Source of the DNA: Chara braunii
Taxonomy: Eukaryota > Streptophyta > Charophyceae > Charales > Characeae
Direction of reading: 5' to 3'
Assembly: GCA_003427395.1 (NCBI GenBank)
Contig: BFEA01000056.1
Location: forward strand, 861,946 to 891,486
DNA: 29,541 nucleotides
Position 1 is the stretch's first letter. Every line of letters starts with the position of its first letter. Under the pieces are notes generated by a model, which had not been told where the DNA came from, did no database searches, and worked only from the letters and a program-made list of their open reading frames with translations. This document shows, piece after piece, positions 29,078 to 29,541 of the stretch. Both the position numbers and the translations under genes were made by a program.

Positions 29078-29153
<76 letters not shown>
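29078..29153 (+). repeat. (GA)n microsatellite in the 5' LTR, ~75 bp
   Basis: Alternating G and A; the homologous tract in the left LTR (16927-16958) is about 32 bp followed by an A-run. The tract has expanded or contracted since insertion. Confidence 0.95.
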
Positions 29154-29155
<2 letters not shown>

Positions 29156-29289
29156 AAAAGGAACAAGATGCTTCACATCCTAATCGCCCTTGCTTCTCGA
29201 CTTGTTCCAACCGGCCCTACCCAAGTAGGCCCCTATGTCTTTAGGGCGGATGAGGGAGGCCGTAGGAGAAGGTGGCGCGAAGCGGTCGG

Positions 29290-29541
29290 CTATGGGGGAT
29301 AGGCGTGGGTGATGGAGGTTGAAGATGGGTCGGGGTGGCCGACTATGGTGGATGAGTGAAGGCGATGGAGGTTGGAGATGGGTTGGGATGGTTGGCTATG
29401 GTGGGTGGGTGTAGGTGATGGAGGTAGGTGATGGAGGTAGGTGATCGAGGTTGAAGGAGGGTTGGGATGTCCGGCTATGGTGGATGGAGGTAGGTGATGG
29501 AGGTTGAAGGAGGGTTGGGGTGTCCGGCTATGGTGGATGGA
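29290..29541 (+). repeat. G-rich minisatellite, ~53-bp unit (5' LTR)
   Basis: Same unit as at 17146-18095; CGGCTATGG starts at 29472 and 29525 (53 bp). It continues past the window end. Its presence in both LTRs means it was part of the LTR before insertion, near the LTR start (U3) in element sense. Confidence 0.85.

Larger units (their letters stand above)
15808..29541 (-). mobile_element. Large Ty3/gypsy-type LTR retrotransposon with four extra ORFs, decayed
   Basis: Direct repeats start at 15808 and 27947 with identical TGTAGGGGCC and continue for more than 1.5 kb; the right copy runs off the window. Between them, on the minus strand, lie a tRNA-like primer-binding site (27925-27942), a leader, four homologous ORFs, gag, and pol with protease, RT and partial RNase H. 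The pol motifs and their order (PR-RT-RNase H) fit Ty3/gypsy, but integrase, which would fix the superfamily, is missing. About 20 mismatches in the first ~455 bp of the LTRs indicate a fairly old insertion. The target duplication cannot be tested because the outer end of the right LTR is outside the window; the five bases outside the left LTR are CCCGA. The element cannot be autonomous. Confidence 0.85.
27947..29541 (-). repeat. 5' LTR (right copy), truncated by the window end
   Basis: Begins TGTAGGGGCC and aligns with 15808 onwards, with scattered substitutions, a longer (GA)n tract and a ~19-bp deletion near 29226. It enters the minisatellite at about 29290 and leaves the window within it. 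In element sense this is the promoter LTR; its 5' end is outside the window. Confidence 0.85.

Overview
This looks like accessory, repeat-derived DNA from a large eukaryotic genome, most likely a green plant or streptophyte alga. Nearly all recognisable coding sequence lies on the minus strand and belongs to two decayed retrotransposons. The evidence is a plant-type L1 LINE, a Ty3/gypsy-type LTR element, long microsatellites, a G-rich minisatellite and a 509-base assembly gap. The gag-pol resembles what I remember of retroelement proteins in charophyte algae such as Chara. That is recollection, not a search result, and the organism call is weak. I see no intact single-copy host gene, no full-length tRNA gene, no rRNA and no CRISPR array.

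Layout. Positions 145-2700 (minus): a broken glutamine/proline-rich coding region of unknown function with a ~190-195 bp internal tandem repeat. Positions 3000-3603: non-coding. Positions 3604-12172 (minus): an L1-type LINE. It has an ORF1 with an RNA-binding-type region and a CCHC-like knuckle, an unusually long low-complexity stretch, and an ORF2 with AP endonuclease, reverse transcriptase and a C-terminal zinc-binding motif. It ends in a poly(A) tail and is inactivated by stops, frameshifts and a damaged RT active site. Positions 12173-15807: non-coding, with several tandem repeats, a 74-bp (TC)n tract and an array of short CTCTCGA-type inverted motifs.

Positions 15808 to beyond 29541: one large LTR retrotransposon on the minus strand. 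The left (3') LTR begins at 15808 and the right (5') LTR at 27947. Both begin TGTAGGGGCC on the plus strand, and they differ by roughly 4% over the first ~455 bp. A tRNA-like primer-binding site sits four bases inside the 5' LTR. Reading in the element's sense, from right to left, the order is: 5' LTR, primer-binding site, a ~1.7 kb leader with strong palindromes, four tandem homologous ORFs (A-D), gag, and pol (protease, RT, start of RNase H). Pol stops abruptly at about 18095, where RNase H joins a ~53-bp minisatellite belonging to the 3' LTR. The rest of RNase H, the integrase and the 3' internal region are missing.

The most interesting object is the A-D cassette at 22762-26204: four diverged, head-to-tail copies of a ~250-270 residue protein family between the primer-binding site and gag. 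I cannot assign it to any family. Extra ORFs upstream of gag are known from Ogre-type plant elements, but a four-copy series is unusual. Also notable are a tRNA-Arg-like box A inside both LTRs, a single in-frame TAG between gag and pol, and a stop-codon spectrum (TGG to TGA, CAG to TAG, CGA to TGA) that points to decay by deamination of methylated cytosines.
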